Shown: positions 1 to 43,771, counted from the stretch's first letter. The stretch: DNA of 64,000 nucleotides from Atrichornis clamosus (GCA_013400975.1 WBMZ01009028.1:84750-148749), one strand, 5' to 3'. A program made the numbers and translations. Notes: generated by a model not told the origin, from the sequence alone.

Positions 1-3000
1 ATGTGATCTTGTACAAAACAAGGGAATTTAAAGAACCCAAGTGTTTAAGTTTGTTTGTTAAAACTTCTGTTGAAATAATTACACGTCTTGTGGAAAAAAA
101 GAAGAATAAAGAAGCTTTTAGCGCAGAGATTAAATTTTACTGTCAGTAATTTATATTACCTACTGACTTCTATATTCTCAAAAGCTGTAGATTTAAAATC
201 CAATGAAACTTGCAATTGTTTACACCAGTAAATTTAGTAAACTTAATCAATGTTTGCTGCATTGATTCCTCTCTGTTAGTTTGCTGCTTGAGACTGATTA
301 AGCATTGTTACTTAAAAATGTTAATAGTTTTACTCTGCTTACTAGGTAAGCTATTCCTGGCAAGTGTTAGAGAAAATGTTTTAATTGATTGCATTAAAGC
401 CTACCTTTAGGTAATGCCCAAGTTCAGTGTGCAGTTACATGGAACAGCTGATGCTGTTCAGAAAATGTTGGAATTCTTTTTGGTGTTCTGCTTAAGCCCT
501 GAATTTGCTTCAGTTTGCACCTTCTGTAAGGTGTTGCTGTGAGTAGCTACAAACAAATGAGCTCTGAGCTCAGTACTTACTACTCTGTAAGGTAGAACTT
601 CTTGCAGTTTAAGAACTGAACTCTGATGGGGGGTTTTGAGTTTTTCAGTGTGTTGGTTGCATTAATTCTGCGTATCTCCTGAATTTCACTTCAATTTATC
701 TGATTTTGGTTGCTTCTCTTTATTAGTTAATTTCATACATGCAATAATTTCTACAGCTTTCCAGTCAAAGCATGGGTAAAGTCTAAGGTTATCTAAGGCT
801 GCAAATAATTATATTTTGTAAATATATTGAATGTTTTTTGTAAGGTGCTTCTGTTACACTGTTCTAAAGTAGATCAATAAAACTGATGGTTTACTATGTT
901 GTCTCTTTTTCCACCATTTCCACACTCTTCGCTTTCCCTTCCCCCAGCTCTTGACTGCAACTTAGCTAACAGTATCTTGAATCTTATTTTTGATCACGAC
1001 TGCAGTTGTAGTGCAGTAACTTATGTAACACTTTTTCATTAATTACTTTTTTGGCTTATAAAAACAGTAAAAGCATTTTGAAACAATCCTGTCTTTTCTT
1101 CCATTCTCCTTCTGCATAGGAAAATCACTAATTCTTGTCAAAATGTGTTAAAACTTTGTAAATGTCATAAAGCCATATAAAACCTTTTTAATGTGTTAAA
1201 CCCTAGAGAGTGTCAGACATCTCAAATTTTAGATCACTGAAAGCAAAGGTGAGGCTTCTTACTAAAAGAATGTGGAATTTTACTGGAGCTTTAGTAAGCT
1301 AACAGTGTCAGAGAGTTTCTTTGCTCTTGGGAGAAATGTGTAGACTTTTGCAATAGACCTCACTTAAAAGTGTGGGCTCTCATTTATTAGGGGTTAGACA
1401 TAGTCATGCAGAATAGATTTTTAGTTTTTTGCCTTTATAAGGTTGTGCATACAAAATGTCTACTTGTGTAAAAAGTATTATAGAACTACAAGATGTAAGG
1501 CAGTTTTACACAACATAGTGTAGCTTTAAAAAACCCCTAATTCTTGAATGAACACACCTGTTCTTGCTGAGATTAATTCTTTCTTCTGGGTAGTTATTGC
1601 CCTATTTTCAAGCTCTGGGCTTCTACAGGCGTACCAATTCTTGACACCCTATTTATTCCCTTAGCATGCCTTAAGCTCTGCTGAAACTCATTTCTATTTA
1701 TACAGTGTATTGGTTCTGACTGATGTGATGGTAAACACATCCAGGTTTTGCACAGGCATTGCTTAGGACAAGTTTATTTGTATGCATGGATATAGACATT
1801 CTTTACCATTGGCATGAGAAATATGTGTACATGTTGAAAGGAAGTAAAACCCCGTGCACAGAATATCCTATTTGGGATTTGATCAGGATTTTCCAAGGGT
1901 TTCTTCTGCCTTGCCTTGTTTCTTCTGTTTGTTGTCATTTGCTTCATACTTTGGGTTGTAAATATGCTGGGTCAGCAACTTCTTTACTGCAGTGCTTCCT
2001 AGGAACATTCTAGGAACACAGGGTGATGATACAAGGTTTCATAAATAAGGATGGCATTTTTATTTGTATTTGTGAATTGGAGCCCTCAGTATTGGTTGGG
2101 GACGGGAAGAAATGGTGATGACACACAGTTGTTATTGTAGAATCTGCCTTTCAAAAGGAATGGTAGAGATGCTGATTGAAAGAGGACCACTGAATGTCAA
2201 ACTTGTGCTTTGAGCAAGAATGTCACCATTGCAAGAACACATAATCTGGCCAGCCCCTGAAAGCTGAGAGAAGTAAATTTGTAGACTTGTTTAAAAGAAA
2301 GATTTCAAGTTGAATTTCTGACATGCCTAGATGGAAGACTTTTTCTTTAATGCCTTGGCACCTTCTCCTTTAAAAAGTCTTAAGAATACCAAATTTAAAT
2401 TTTAAAGAAGAAAGGAAGGACTAATTGAGAACTTAATCGATTATTGCTAAGGTAGGAGGAAAGTAGGTCAGTAGCATAGTCTGGTGTAAGCTGTGTGTAA
2501 TGTTACCATAGGTAAAGGAAGTGAGAAAATAATTCTGTGAGATAGTTGTCTGCTTATAATATGGTAAGCATACTAAGCTTTCAATTTGTGGTGCTACCAC
2601 TTTGAAGTAAACTATTAAAGCTATGCTTTTCAAAGTTGGGTTCTGTTCTCTCCCTGTGATAGCCTCATCTTTGTCACAGTTACAAATATTGCTGTTCTTT
2701 GTTCTGTCTCCAGCATGTTTTCTCCAGAGAGAATTTTTAAATAGGAGTGATATTCTTCTGAGCATATCCTCCTAGCTTGAAAAATTTTAATTCTTTTTTT
2801 GATAATGTTAACTGAGTAAGTTTAAAAACATTTTAGAGGCAATGCTACCTGGCTTTGGTTTGACATTGGTAGCAAAACTTCACTTGCATGAAGAGAACTT
2901 AAGCAAACATTTTTAAATGTCAGAAGAGGATTTTTAAATGTTTCTCTGTTTTCATGGTAACTGGAAACTATTCCAGGTATTACCTTATATGTGTTAATTT

Positions 3001-6000
3001 AAATTTCAATAAAGAAATGAATTTAATGAAAGGAGAAAACTTTCCTTTGTGGTTTAGTAGAGCAAATAGAGAATGTAGCATTTTGTTATGGAGAGTAAGG
3101 CATAAATCTGCTACCCATTTTCTGGTATGTTGATTGTGCTCGGTGTTCCTCAGGAATTCAGAATGGAAAAACACTGTCCCCCTCCTCCCAGCAGATGACT
3201 TGGTAAAAAAATGGCTTTAAAATTGTTACAGACAGAAATAGATTGAAAGCAAAGACTTATAGCCCACAAATCACTGTGTTAGTATAGAAAATATTAAAAC
3301 ACTTATGCTGATTGGTAGATGTGACTGACATGGAATAGTTGGTTTTTGGATGTCAGTTTTGTCAGGTATTGCATTTAGGGCATGAGAATAGACCTTGGAG
3401 ATAAAGCCTGGAGTATGCAAGTTCCTTGTATTTGATTAAACCCAAGTGAAATTACAAATAGTAATTTGTATTTCAAAATACTAATTTGTATTTCAGAATA
3501 GGATTACAAAACATGCTTCTCTGAGATGTGAATGAAGAACGTCAGATGAATTTTATTGTCTATGAAAGCCATAACCCAGCAACGGGACACCTAACAAAAT
3601 AAGATAGAAATGTATTTCAAAACAATTCTGATTTAGTAAAATCAAAAATTCTATATGTTCTGTTTGTAATGTTTTTCTGTAGGAGCCAGATGGTCTTGTG
3701 AAACTGTGAAATTAATTTTCTGTGGTTTTTGAAAATGAAATCTAATTGAATGTATTGAAGTAGAATTAATCTTTCATGGTTCTGGTTTATTTTTGTTTAT
3801 GTTTAATGACGGGCAAATGGCTTTTTTAACTTTAGGAAGTCACTTCCTTTCTGATATTGAACATGATGGACTGCCTGTATGTGTTGATATTTGATACATT
3901 AAGAGGAGGTAATGTAGTGGAAACACTTGTCTGTTGCAGTTTGACTCGGTGCCTGTTTTCCTGCTACTCTCTGTTGGGCAGAGCAAACAGCAACAGAAGC
4001 TTTGGTAATGCTATGCATGAGACACACAGCTCCATTTGCGGTATGTGTCCAGCAGAGTTAAATGAAAATAATCTAGGATATTATTTTTCATGCTTTAGTA
4101 TTTTCAAATATGGTAGAATCAAATCAATATTAGTGTTTAAACTCTTACGTGGCAAAAAGAGACACTGAAATTTTATGTTTAAATAAATAATATGTATGTA
4201 TGTCATAATGTACTTGTAATGACTGTTAGAAGTAAAACTAGTCATCATCTGGAAAAAGCATACTGCCCTTCATTTGATCTTGACTTTTCCCGGGATGTCA
4301 GGAACATGCACTGGGACTTAAACGAGGACTTAGGAGTAGATTATATATCACTTAATGTCACTGGTTACCTTTAAAAATATACCAATATTCTTTTGCAGTT
4401 GGTTATAACCTCAATTGTCACAGTCTTAAATTATAAAAGGTCTTTATACTTGCTTGCTCTTTCCTTTGAGATTTCCTTAAGTATATTTCTGTCTGTTTCT
4501 TCTCTTCAGAAAGCTGTCGTCCTGAGCTGCCAATAATAAAAATTAAAAAAAAAAACCCTAAAGAAAGCAAAAAACTCCCAAATACAAACTCATTTGGCTT
4601 TCTGTAGCCAAGTGTCATAGTTTGTCAGATTTGGGACAGATTCTATTACGCTGCTTTTTTAATAGTCCTGTGTATTTAATTCTTAATGCATGTTCTGGCG
4701 CCACGGTTTTGGAAAATGGTCAAAAAACAGTGGAGCTTGAATGAAGGCACAACATAAATTACAGCAGTGTTTGGGGCAGACACGCACTTAGCAGACACCT
4801 TGAGCTTGCTGGTGTATGTTTGTAGAGATGTGGTGTCTCTCAAGTCCTACTGTTTATGATGTGAACCGACTGCTGCCGAAGTGGGCTATGCCTGGAGCTT
4901 GTGACTTCCCTAGGCTCCTGGGGAGGGCCTCGGAGAAAGGACAGATTGTGATCTTACCGGGACTGGTGTTTGAAACTCTTCTGTCCAATGTTGTGGAGTA
5001 TTTTATTTGAGTTTGCTATTACTTCATCTTCTGCTATAGTGTTGCAAAAGTCTGTTTTAGGTTTTATAAGGCCACAAAATACACTTGAAAAAAAACTTGT
5101 AAAAACACTTGATAGTTGTTCATGGCAATGAGTTGTCTAGAACACAGCTTTGTCCTATGCCTCCTAGTAGTGAAAGCCAGGATCTAAAAAATGAGGTGGA
5201 GTTTTCTACTCCACTACTCTACTTTCAAGTAGTGTAGATGTAGTTCCAGTGCATTAATTCCATTTTTTCAGTTTATTGGTCACCTACTGTACTATTGGCT
5301 CAAATCAGTTGTAGCATGGGGCATGCCAGGACCAGGGCTGAACAGCAGCACTGCCTCCAAAGTGCATCTCTGCATCTGTGTGTAGGTTTCCTCCTCCTCC
5401 CCTGCACCTCCGCTGTCGCAAGTGTTTGTGCAGGCGCACAGAGCTCAAATTCAGACAGAATCAGTTTCCTGATCCTTCCTGCAGTATGATTGTACAAATG
5501 TGCTTATGTTGGTACCAAGAAGGAGATAGTACAAGGACAGAAACGAATGGCAGGGGCATGAACAATTAGGAATCCTTTTAGCATTAGTCTTTGGCTTATT
5601 CTGCCTTAGAGCATATGTGAAACTATTGACTTGGCTGTTCCTTGCATCTGAATATGCTCATGCAGTTGGTGAGCAGCTGACAGTGTTTGAAGCTGTACAA
5701 GTAGTATTTGGTGTGTTGTTGAAGCAAATGTAGAGTTTCCCTTATTGTTTTCTTCTGTATGCAATGACTTGAGGTTTGTCTGGAGCTGGAATACTGCTGC
5801 TTTAAACTTGTATGAGAATTGTATCTAACTCATTTTGATGGGAAGAGCCATGTGTTTGTAGTATGAACTTTTTGTTAAACAGTCAGTCTGAAAAAAGCTA
5901 ACATGATAGAATAAGTTTTGGAGTTCTTGTTTAATTGAACTGAGTTTCCTCTTTTTCTACTCTGAGTGATTCCTTTGCATGACCTTCTGAGAGTATATGC

Positions 6001-9000
6001 TCACTGTGTGGTCATTGTATAAGAACTGCCTTCTATTTTATTCACCACTTTAACACCTGTGAAATACATATTGGAAAAGTACACCACTCACTACTGTTTT
6101 TATGGGCCCAGAAATACATTTGTCAGAACGGTATCAGCCAAGATGTATTTAAGATATGTGCAGCTATGGTTTATTCTAACATTCTGGTTGTAAATCTTAC
6201 TATCTGTGCTAAGTTTGAGCAAGAGCATGGTGATAATAAAGTATCTCCAGAGATGCATGACTAGCTATTTTTTTTTTCTTCCTTAAAAGGTTGTTTTTTT
6301 AAAGGCACTTTAAATCTAATTTACATCAAATAAGCCAAGGTGAACTGAGACACCATAAGTAGATTTGTCAGTCTGGTTTATCACTTGGTGAAATTCATCA
6401 TGAGAAAAATATTTAGCAGCATATTAGTAGAAGCAAAACTGCCAGTTATGCAATCTGGAGTTGGAGTGCTAACAGCAGAGCAGTTCACGTAAGCTTCTGG
6501 AAGTAGGATAGTCCATAACTAGCCAGCAATCTGTACTACTAAATTTTCACAAAAGGTAATAGTACTATTAAAAGAAACTGATATTCATGCATACTTAAAA
6601 TTACTGCTATGTTGAATGGGGCTAAAAGGAAGTGTTTCATGAGGTGTTATTGATTAAATAAAATGAATCTATGCATTCAATGCCTTTGTATTTCTGAAAG
6701 TATAAACATAGGCTGGCAGATTGAATACTCAAATGCTAGAATTCTAACAGATTGTATATTTTAAAAAAAAGTGCCTTGATGCTTTAGTTTAATCTTCCTT
6801 TATTGTAAGTACTATGTTTCATCTTTTTAATTTTGATTTCAGTTGTATAATTCTGATATGATCTCTTAAAGTATAAATACATCTTGACAACATGTTGTTA
6901 CAGGAACTTGAGGGAACTGATGATGCTACAGATGGTGCTCACAGAGGATTAAATTTGATTCCTTGGTTGGAACAGTTAATAATGTGCGTACTAGATCAGA
7001 TGGTGTAGAAGAGTGAAGTAATTCAGTAATGCCAGCAATGTCAGGCTTACATGCCTGATTCATGGATATAGGATATGATTATGAATCACATGTGAAAACA
7101 AATATATCAGAGGAAACACTGACGTGATTAAAACTTTAAGTTTAAAGACATATATATAATATAATACGGAAATAATTAATGTGACTTTATTAAACTCTAA
7201 TTTTAGAAAATTTCAGTGGTTTTTTGTCTAGAGGTGTAAGATGGTTTTTAAATCTTAAAACCACATCTGTAAACCTTTCTATGCCTTTTATTAAACTTTA
7301 AAAAAAGAATTATAAAGTAGTAAAATCCTTTTCTCCAGTGCTTCCCCACCTTCCCCTTTTTCAGTCTTAGAAGCTGTGAACTACATTTTCAGTATGAAAA
7401 AGTTTGCAAACTTTTAAATACCAGCCCGTACTATCATGGTTGCTTTATTTTGCAGATCATTGTCTTCCAAAAAGGAGTTGAGTGGCTCATGCTCTTTCTA
7501 GCTCCTGAGCCATACTTGAATAGAAATTAGTACACTGAATATTGACTATAGGCTTTCACCAGGAGTCTGGTGATCAGGCTTCCAGATTAATGTGTTAATA
7601 AGAATGAATTTCTAAGCAAGAAAATGAGGTTCTAGTTAGAAAATGGTTACCTACAAGTTTGCTTTTGGAATCACGTGGCCATGTTATCAGACATTTTGAA
7701 GGTCACCTGTATATATCACTTTTCTAATTTCCTGACCAAATTAAGAAAGTGGCTTAAATGCTATGCTGCTGCTCTTTCTTAAGAGCTGACAAATTCTTGG
7801 GCAGATTAAAGTATACAATCAGGGATATACTTCATCTTTTCCAGCTTCCTGCTGTTAGAAAAGGGAGAAAGTTGTTAGAACAGCAGTAAAGAACCAATCA
7901 GACCTAAAATGCACAAAAAGCTTAGATGTGTGTTGTTATACGTACTTAGATGTGTGTTATGCCTTGTCACAAAATATGTATGAACACACACCTCTAACTT
8001 TTTTCATCAGCTTAATGAATGTTCTTATGGCAAATGAACTTAAAATTCACAAACGCCTTTTTCTCAAATAGCTGTAACTTCTAAATGTGTATGGAATATA
8101 AGGCAAAACACTGACTGTCCTTTTTAATTTTGTCTGGGTGAAGGATGTGTGTTTATTTCAGGTGAAGTTAGGAATTCAGATCATATTTGAAACGGCAATT
8201 TTTTTTTCTTGGAGCTATTATAATTTTAGGTATTGATAATTAACTATATTGTGCAGAGTATGTCATACATTTCTAAAGATGCATTAAACAGTCTTCACTA
8301 TCAAATAATGAAAACTTAGGTTTAAACTACTTTAGGCATTTCCCTTGGTCTGGTACTAATAAATATAAGTAAAGTCAAAGAGACTTTTCTATTGCTGAGA
8401 GTAAGTATCAGACATTTGGTACCGTTTTTTACAGCAGACATCCATATATGTTTGTAGGTTTGTATAGCAAGTGTTGTAAAAATACAAGTAAGGTTAGAAG
8501 GGGGAAAAACCAGAATTTTAGAGGGCTTGCGTAAGATGCGTCTCCCATTTCCTCTCATCCTGCTTTGTTAGGGTTGGCAGGAGTTCCTCTTCTAAATCAG
8601 TCTACTTTGACCATTGTATACAATAATTGTCCAACTTCCTCTTCCCTTCAAATTGTGTCATTGCTCAGGGAGGGTGTGGGAAGGAGATGGAAAAGCCATG
8701 AATTAATCTTGATTTTTACTTAGACGGAGCAGAGTTGTAATTTAATAATTAATTTCCTATCAATCTAAATGAAGTATTTATACTGATATTTTTGTCTTGA
8801 CAGAATAATCCTTGGCATGATTAACATTTTCAATCCCCTTTTTGCAACTTCCTTTTCAAACAAGCATTGCTGATTTTGAATAGTTGCTTTTAATGCAGTA
8901 AAATTAAAGTAAAATTAATTTGCCATCAAATTTAATTCTCTAGAGAATTCCTGTCATATCTTTTCCTTTGAGTTACCATTTATCTGGCTACAAAGTTCTT

Positions 9001-12000
9001 AAATATTTTTCTAAGATAGTGTATGATGTTTTGAATGTCTTAACAAGTGATCAGAAAATTAAGTGTCTGCTGCTTGTTTTGAAGCTTTTTATCTAGGAAA
9101 GATTAATGAAGCTTTAATATAAACCTGTCTTAACACTCGATTTTGCTAATAAAATTATTTGACTGAATTTCTGCTTTAAATAAACTGATCTCACTGATAT
9201 TCTTTTTTTCCCCCTGTGTTTAGAAAATGAAGCTGAAGTTCAGAATTAGACAGCTTTTTTGTGGGTGTGGAAAAAGCAGAGATGAGCTAGTGATGATTTA
9301 AGAAAAAAATCAAAAGCTTGCTTGCCTCATCAAGTGTTCATGTGGGGGAATGAATCTAATTGATCTGTATATATGAAAAGATACTGAAGTAGCAGAATAA
9401 ATGGACACTTTTCAATAGTGACAAAACCAGATTTGGATCTCTCATGCGAAAATTGTTTGTATACACATTTAAGTTGTAATGATTTATTTTAAGGATGTTT
9501 GAAAGGTAATTTTTTTTTTACTGAAGGATGTTTAATGGATTTTAAAAGAATCATGGCAGTTTTCATGGAGCTTGCCTGCAAATAGTTTGGGGTTTTTCTG
9601 TGAATTTTTTTTTTTCTGTTAAAATGCAGTGTTGCCAGTCACTAAGCATTATGCATGTATGCAGAAACAAGTACTCCAGATACCAGACTTTGCAGTCAGG
9701 ACTTTCATCTATGAGTTTAATCTACTGTTACTGCCTGAATTTATACAAGTTATCTAAATTTCTAATACAGAGCAATGGAAAAGCCTAATGTGAAACTTAG
9801 CATTTTCCAATTCTTTGGGGACAACAATGTTCTGAATTTCCTTTCCTGTTGGACCCCTTCCCCTTGCCCTTCTGTCGTTAGTATTATTGCATTTTCCTCT
9901 TCAGGAAGCTCACTTAACTAACTTTAGTGTTGTGGTTAGAAGATAAGGTATTCTACACTTTTTGTCTGTCTGTTTTTTGTTTTTTGGGGTTTTTTTTAAA
10001 TGCCTTTAGTGGAAAGATGTGCTGCAATGATGAATTTTTATTTAAATAATTAGAGTGAAAAATAATGTCACAAATTACTGTGTCAAGTTAACTGTTAGAT
10101 CCTGCTCAGCCTACTTGCCATATGGAGGAGTTTAATTATTAAGAGTAGGAGTGATTTGCTTTGGGAGCTTTTAATTGGAAGATTAAAAGAAGCTCACTCT
10201 GATGCTATGTCTCAAGTATTTGAAGATTTTAGTGACACCTTATGTAAGGTTTAAGATAAAAACATGTTTGTTACATTTACTGTGAATAGCTGGTTTGAAC
10301 ATCAGGTAAAATTCTTGAAAACACTTGCTTTTCAGTATTTTCATCAATTCCTGTTGTGTCTGACGCTCAGATTAGTACTCAGGTCTTCAAAAATTGTTCT
10401 CTTACAGGTTTTTTGCCTTGAAAGGTGTCACTGAATTGATTAAGAAACTGCAATGTATTAAAGTACATGTAAAACTGAAGCACAACAGAAATGTAAGGAA
10501 ATAGGAATCCTAAATAGGTGAAGATGCATTTGGCAGGGGGTTGGAGATATTGTGAACACCTGCTTTGTGTCTGGGAAATGGAAAGAAATTCACTTCTGTC
10601 ATGGCATACTGAAATATAGGTATTTTAAGTTGAGAGTATGTACTTAGGAAGCTGATGCTTTATAGTGCTTGCCTTTTCTGTGAGGCTTCCCTTTATCCCA
10701 GATGGCTTTTTAAGAATGAGGAAACATAAACCTAGCACAACATGGTACACTTCTGAATCCATCAGTAAAAGGCAGTCATGGAAACCCTGTGGGCTTCCAT
10801 AGAACTGCCATATGTTATCATAAAAAAAGTGCTCCTCTTTCTTGGTGAATGCTGAACATCCTCACAGAACTAAAATGATGTGTAGTAGTCAGTCTCTTCA
10901 AATAACTTCCAACTGCTAAGTTTCTCTGAGTGAACTAATGGGAAAATATAAAGGCATTTAAATTTTAAATTTGGAAGTGTCTACCTGATTCCAGGTACTT
11001 CTGAAAAATCTTGAAGCTTTTTTGCGTCCCTGTATTCTTAAAAAGGTTCTTTCAGGCATTGAAAAATTCCGGATTGGAACTGCGAACACCTGGTTGGAGT
11101 CATTCTGTCAGGCTTGGCACAGCCATAGCTTTTGTGCTCCAGTGTTCCTCTGCAAAAGGAGGTGTGTGAGAGAGAACTGCAGGCTTATTCCCTGTTTGTT
11201 GGACTGTCAGTCCTTTTTATTCTGAAGTCTGTAGCATTGGCAGCTGTTTAGGGAGAAGCAAATACAAGATAGATGAAAGACTGTGAGGTGCGCATACCTT
11301 TTTGTTTTGGAACTGCTTCTGACTGTGTATTCCTAAATAAATTTCAGGGACTTTGCTGAGATGAGTGCTTGAAGATATGACTGCAATTAATTTTCCTTAC
11401 TGACTTGTGTTGACAATGTCACACTGTAAGTTTAACTTCTGTTGTCTTCAGGAAATGGAATGAAGAGCTGTGAATCTAAAGTCGAGGGGATTTTCAAACT
11501 GAAATTTTTTGTAGTCTCACCTTATTTTAGCTTCACTGAAGAAGAGAGAAGTGAGGGGGGGAAGGGAGAGGTAGGAGGAAAGGGTGTGAAGTGTTATTTT
11601 TCCTCTATCTATAAATACAAAATTTTCTTTATCTTGGATTGGATAACTGTGCTTTGTTCATTATCAGACTGTCTCCTATGGGAGACGCCTATGGACTGGT
11701 GAAGACTTCTCCCTTTGCCTTAGAGCTCGGAGACAGGTACTGCCTCAAGGCAGGAGAAAGTTGTGTTTCAAAATCCTCTACCAAGTTTGTTGAGCCACGA
11801 GGCTGACATTTAGTTTTTTAGTAACAAATTCCCTTCTTATTACGACCAGTAGTTCTGAAACTTCCTGGCTTCTGAGCAACATGAAAAACTGGGCTATGAA
11901 ATGACTCGTGCCTGCAGTGGTATCTGCTGTGCATTTATGCCTTTTGTCCACCTTCTCTCTTTTGTTTCCTTTGCTAATTCTTCTGTGCTTTTCATTAAAG

Positions 12001-15000
12001 GAAGGCTCAAATTTCAAGCTATTGGTTCACTCCCTAAGTGAATTTATCATTTCTATTCTTTCCTGTGATGATGATTTTGTACTCAGTGTATTTATGACAA
12101 CACTCCAGACTAGGATGGAGAAATTGATCTAGACATTAAATTAGATTTGTCCTTAAAGTATGAGAGAAGGTTTGGAATCCCAGAGCACCTTCAATAGTGT
12201 CGATTCAAAGCGAAAAAATATCAACTAGTCTTACGGTTTATTGTGGGGCTTCAGGGGTGTTTTAATGGTGTTTACTGTGTCTTGAGACCTTTTCTCTTGG
12301 CTTTTACCTTAGAAACTTCCCAGACATTCAGTTAACTAACCATACTTCATCTAGTAATAATTTGAGTTGGCTTTGCTATGCAATTGAGGCAAACTGCTGC
12401 ATGATAGAGTATTCTGCAGAGCTGCAGATGATTACATTTCCATCAGCTGTTTTTTGGATTTTGTAGGGCTTCATAGATATGCTTGTGAAATGCTTTTCAC
12501 TTATTCTTCAGGTTGTGGCTTGTTAATTTGGTTTTGTTTTGAGATTGTTCTCTGAAGAAGGGAATGACCAGTGTTTTCAGTCTGTGAATGTTTAATTTTA
12601 CCAGATGAAAATAAGCTTGAATGTAAATCTGGATTCTCTTTAGAGTGAGTTAATTTTTATCACAGTTGACATGTCGTCCTACTCTGTTTCTCAGTCCCAA
12701 AAAGAGCAATTGGCACTCTATTGGTTCTTAAGAGAGAGATCAAGTGTTCTTGGAGCCAGTGCATGGGACATTTGAAGCACAAGCTGCATGTTTACTTCTC
12801 TCAAGAAGAGCCATAGCTCTTTAATGCGCCTTTATGTTTAAATATCCTAAAAAGGCATATTTAAGATAAGTACTCTGATTAAGGAACTGATCAACCTCCG
12901 TTGTGAGAAAATGTGGTCTGAGAAAACCTTTTTGATATGAAAAGCTGGGCTTTCAGCTGAACAAAATGGACAAACATTTGAGTGGGTGCTTGCAAACTGT
13001 GAACACATATATTTGACATTTAGTTGAGGGGCCTGTTAATCTATTCTGACAATTAAGCTCTCTTCTAACTTAAAATCCAAGTGTAGATCAAAACTTGTAA
13101 TACAAAGATTGTTCTTCTCATGGTTGTATTTAAGTAAAGTCATATTCTCCATTCATGGCCATTGGAATTTAATTATTAGAAGGGCTTTGGGGTGATTCAT
13201 TATTATTGCAAGGGAAGCCTTTCTACACCAAGCACCCTGTAATTGTAGGCAAAAGTCCTTTAACCCCTTCAATGATAGTAATTTTTTCATTGCAAGGCAA
13301 AAACCTAAAGACAAGGGTACTGTATCAATTAAACCTTTTGTAACAAAGATGGAGAAAGAAAAGATTTTTTTTTTAAATGTAAAAAAAAAATTACTTCATA
13401 AAGTATCAATTGCATTCCAAAGCTGAAAATTTTATTGTTTGTGTTTGGTCTGATTTAATATTTAGTAAATAGTAATAAATAATAATAAGTAGTAATTTAG
13501 TAATTAAATATGCAGTAATATTTAATAATAATTTAATAACTAATAAATGTAGAAATCTTTGAATTATATGAAGTAGTTCTAAAAGCAACATCTCAGTTTT
13601 TGCACAGTGTCAATGAGCTGTTTTGGGTTTTTTTCTGTGGACTCTTTGTTTGTTTTTGGTTTTTATAACTGATGCATGGGAACAGATAGCAGATTTCTGT
13701 TAACTTCTGTATAATAAAACTTGAATATGAAGTAAGAATGCATTGGCTCGTGTCCAGCCATGGAAACCAGTCCTGTTAATTATGCATCAGAGATTCCAGC
13801 TATGTCATAGTTGTTCTCTTTGCACTTCTGCTTTGTGGCCTTATGCATTCCTTTATTTTGATTTTTAATTATTTTAAAATTTATAATAGACACAAAAGCA
13901 TTATCTTGTTAATCCAACTGGCATGAAATTATAAAACAAAAAATTCATTTTTCTCTGAATGTTTGATTTCTCTATTTTTATAGATGTGCTTCCTTTACTT
14001 GTATAAGTGAGCCTTTTAATTAATTCTGTAGCAACATGAAATCTTAATCCTTTGATAGATTAGCAGAAGCAAAATTTACTCATATGCTCCCTCAGTTTGT
14101 ACTTGCATTGATGTCATGTAAGTGTAGTGTAACAGTTCATGGAACTAGTCAGTGCATTTTGATAATGGTTAGTGGGAGTTCACTATCTTATTAAAGTCAA
14201 ACTTTCAAAAAATAATTTCTGTACCCTTCTCTACCTTCTGTTCTTTAATGGTGTTCAGTACATCAGGATTAATTAAATAGCTGCTATTAGTTAATGCCGA
14301 GGTCTGTGAAAGGCCAGTATAACGATGGTTGATCATCATACATTGTAGAATTTTGGAGCATTTGGCATGTGCCTTTTAGAAGGGAAAGAACACAGATTTA
14401 GCAGTTTGATGTGGTGCAAGCTGAGCCATCAGATGCGCACAAATCATGAGCCTTCAGTAATGAATGCAAATGAAAATGTACTATTTTTGACTTGAAATCC
14501 TCCTCTACAGTTACTGCTGCTTGTGATCAGAGTGTACAGGACTGATATATTATGTACTACTAGCAGCTGAATTTTCTTTGCAGCATGCTTTTTTCTCTTG
14601 CAGTCCTCCTTGAGTATTTTGTGTTCAGTAGTACTACCTACTTAGAAGTTGATCTGCAATGTGATTACCATTCCTCTGTTATCTGAAGCTATGATTGTAC
14701 GACATGACAATTCTTCCTCTTTTCCTCCACCACTTTTTGTTTAGCCCAGACTTTCAGAAAGGAGGTTGGGAACTGCAGTGACTTTATTTGCTGTCGCAGT
14801 GACATATTCCTAAGGGTGGATGATAAAAGTGGAGATAGTAAGTTACTGGGATGGAGAAATTAAATTAGAGTCTAAACTATTCCAGTCTATTTTTTGGGAT
14901 TCCTTCCTGGATATAAAAAGAATTGATTTACACAAACAACCCTTTCACTTTTTTGATAAAAATTATTATTTTACAGTTGAATTTGACATCTATGACCTGA

Positions 15001-15133
15001 TGATTATGTGCAGTGAAGTACACGTACAAAATACAGAAACTTAAGCCCTTTCCTTTGCTTGGGAGCTTTACATTCTCAAGTGACAGTAAATAATATTTCT
15101 GTTGTGGTTTTTTTTTTTTCCTTCCTGCTTTAG
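1..15133 (+). other. STIM2: Presumed STIM2 intron 1 (3' part), no gene recognised
   Basis: This AT-rich stretch has only short scattered ORFs without family resemblance. It ends in the exon 2 polypyrimidine tract (T-run near 15108-15120). It contains homopolymer runs, a TAA-rich low-complexity patch near 13450-13555, and small duplications such as the two copies of a taatttgtatttca block around 3460-3500. No CR1 or LTR was recognised. Assignment to intron 1 is inferred from the exon 2 phase (one base missing from its first codon) and the absence of a signal-peptide exon; the boundary of the gene upstream is outside the window. Confidence 0.75.
13445..13555. repeat. TAA/TTA-rich low-complexity patch
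   Basis: Imperfect iterations of taataa, tagtaa and atttaa fill about 110 bp within intron 1. It looks like a degenerate AT microsatellite and not a dispersed element. Confidence 0.6.
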
Positions 15134-43331
<28,198 letters not shown>

Positions 43332-43765
43332 GGTGGGCCGAAGAAAACCTATAGTAATATTACAAGAACTCTATTTTTTAAATCTTTAGGAATGTAATTC
43401 CATTTGAGCATTCTAGAGTGGATGCCCTAATGGAATACTCTGTAGGTCACCTATATTTAATGACTGTACTGTCAACGGTCGTGCCAGCTGTCAATGAGAA
43501 ATCATTAAAAAGTTCAGACAGTTTACATTAATTTCTGCCTTTTTATTTCTTTTTTTTTTTAGTTTGCCTTTTTAAGTTTTTTTTTTTTTAATTTTGTTTT
43601 GTTGGGCTTTTTTAAGTTTATTCATAAACATTTTTAAGCCACTTGGGACTCCTAAGCTTTAATGGACTAGTAAGCCTCCCTGGGCTTGCCAAAGTTTCTT
43701 GTTTACTGGAGCATCTTCCTATCTTTCCATAGAACTAGGACATTTATCTACTGGACTGTAACAAA

Positions 43766-43771
43766 AATAAA
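43766..43771 (+). promoter_or_regulatory. Candidate proximal poly(A) signal AATAAA
   Basis: An exact AATAAA hexamer about 435 bp after the STIM2 stop. Its use is inferred from the hexamer and position only. Confidence 0.4.

Noticed and set aside
873..900. AATAAA near 873 as the poly(A) site of an upstream neighbour
   Set aside because: The hexamer is frequent in AT-rich DNA and no exon or coding sequence precedes it.
5295..5569. Slightly GC-richer patch with open frames on both strands, considered as an extra exon
   Set aside because: No signal peptide, conserved domain or clear splice-site pair; it does not fit STIM2 exon 1, which should donate one base to an Asp codon.
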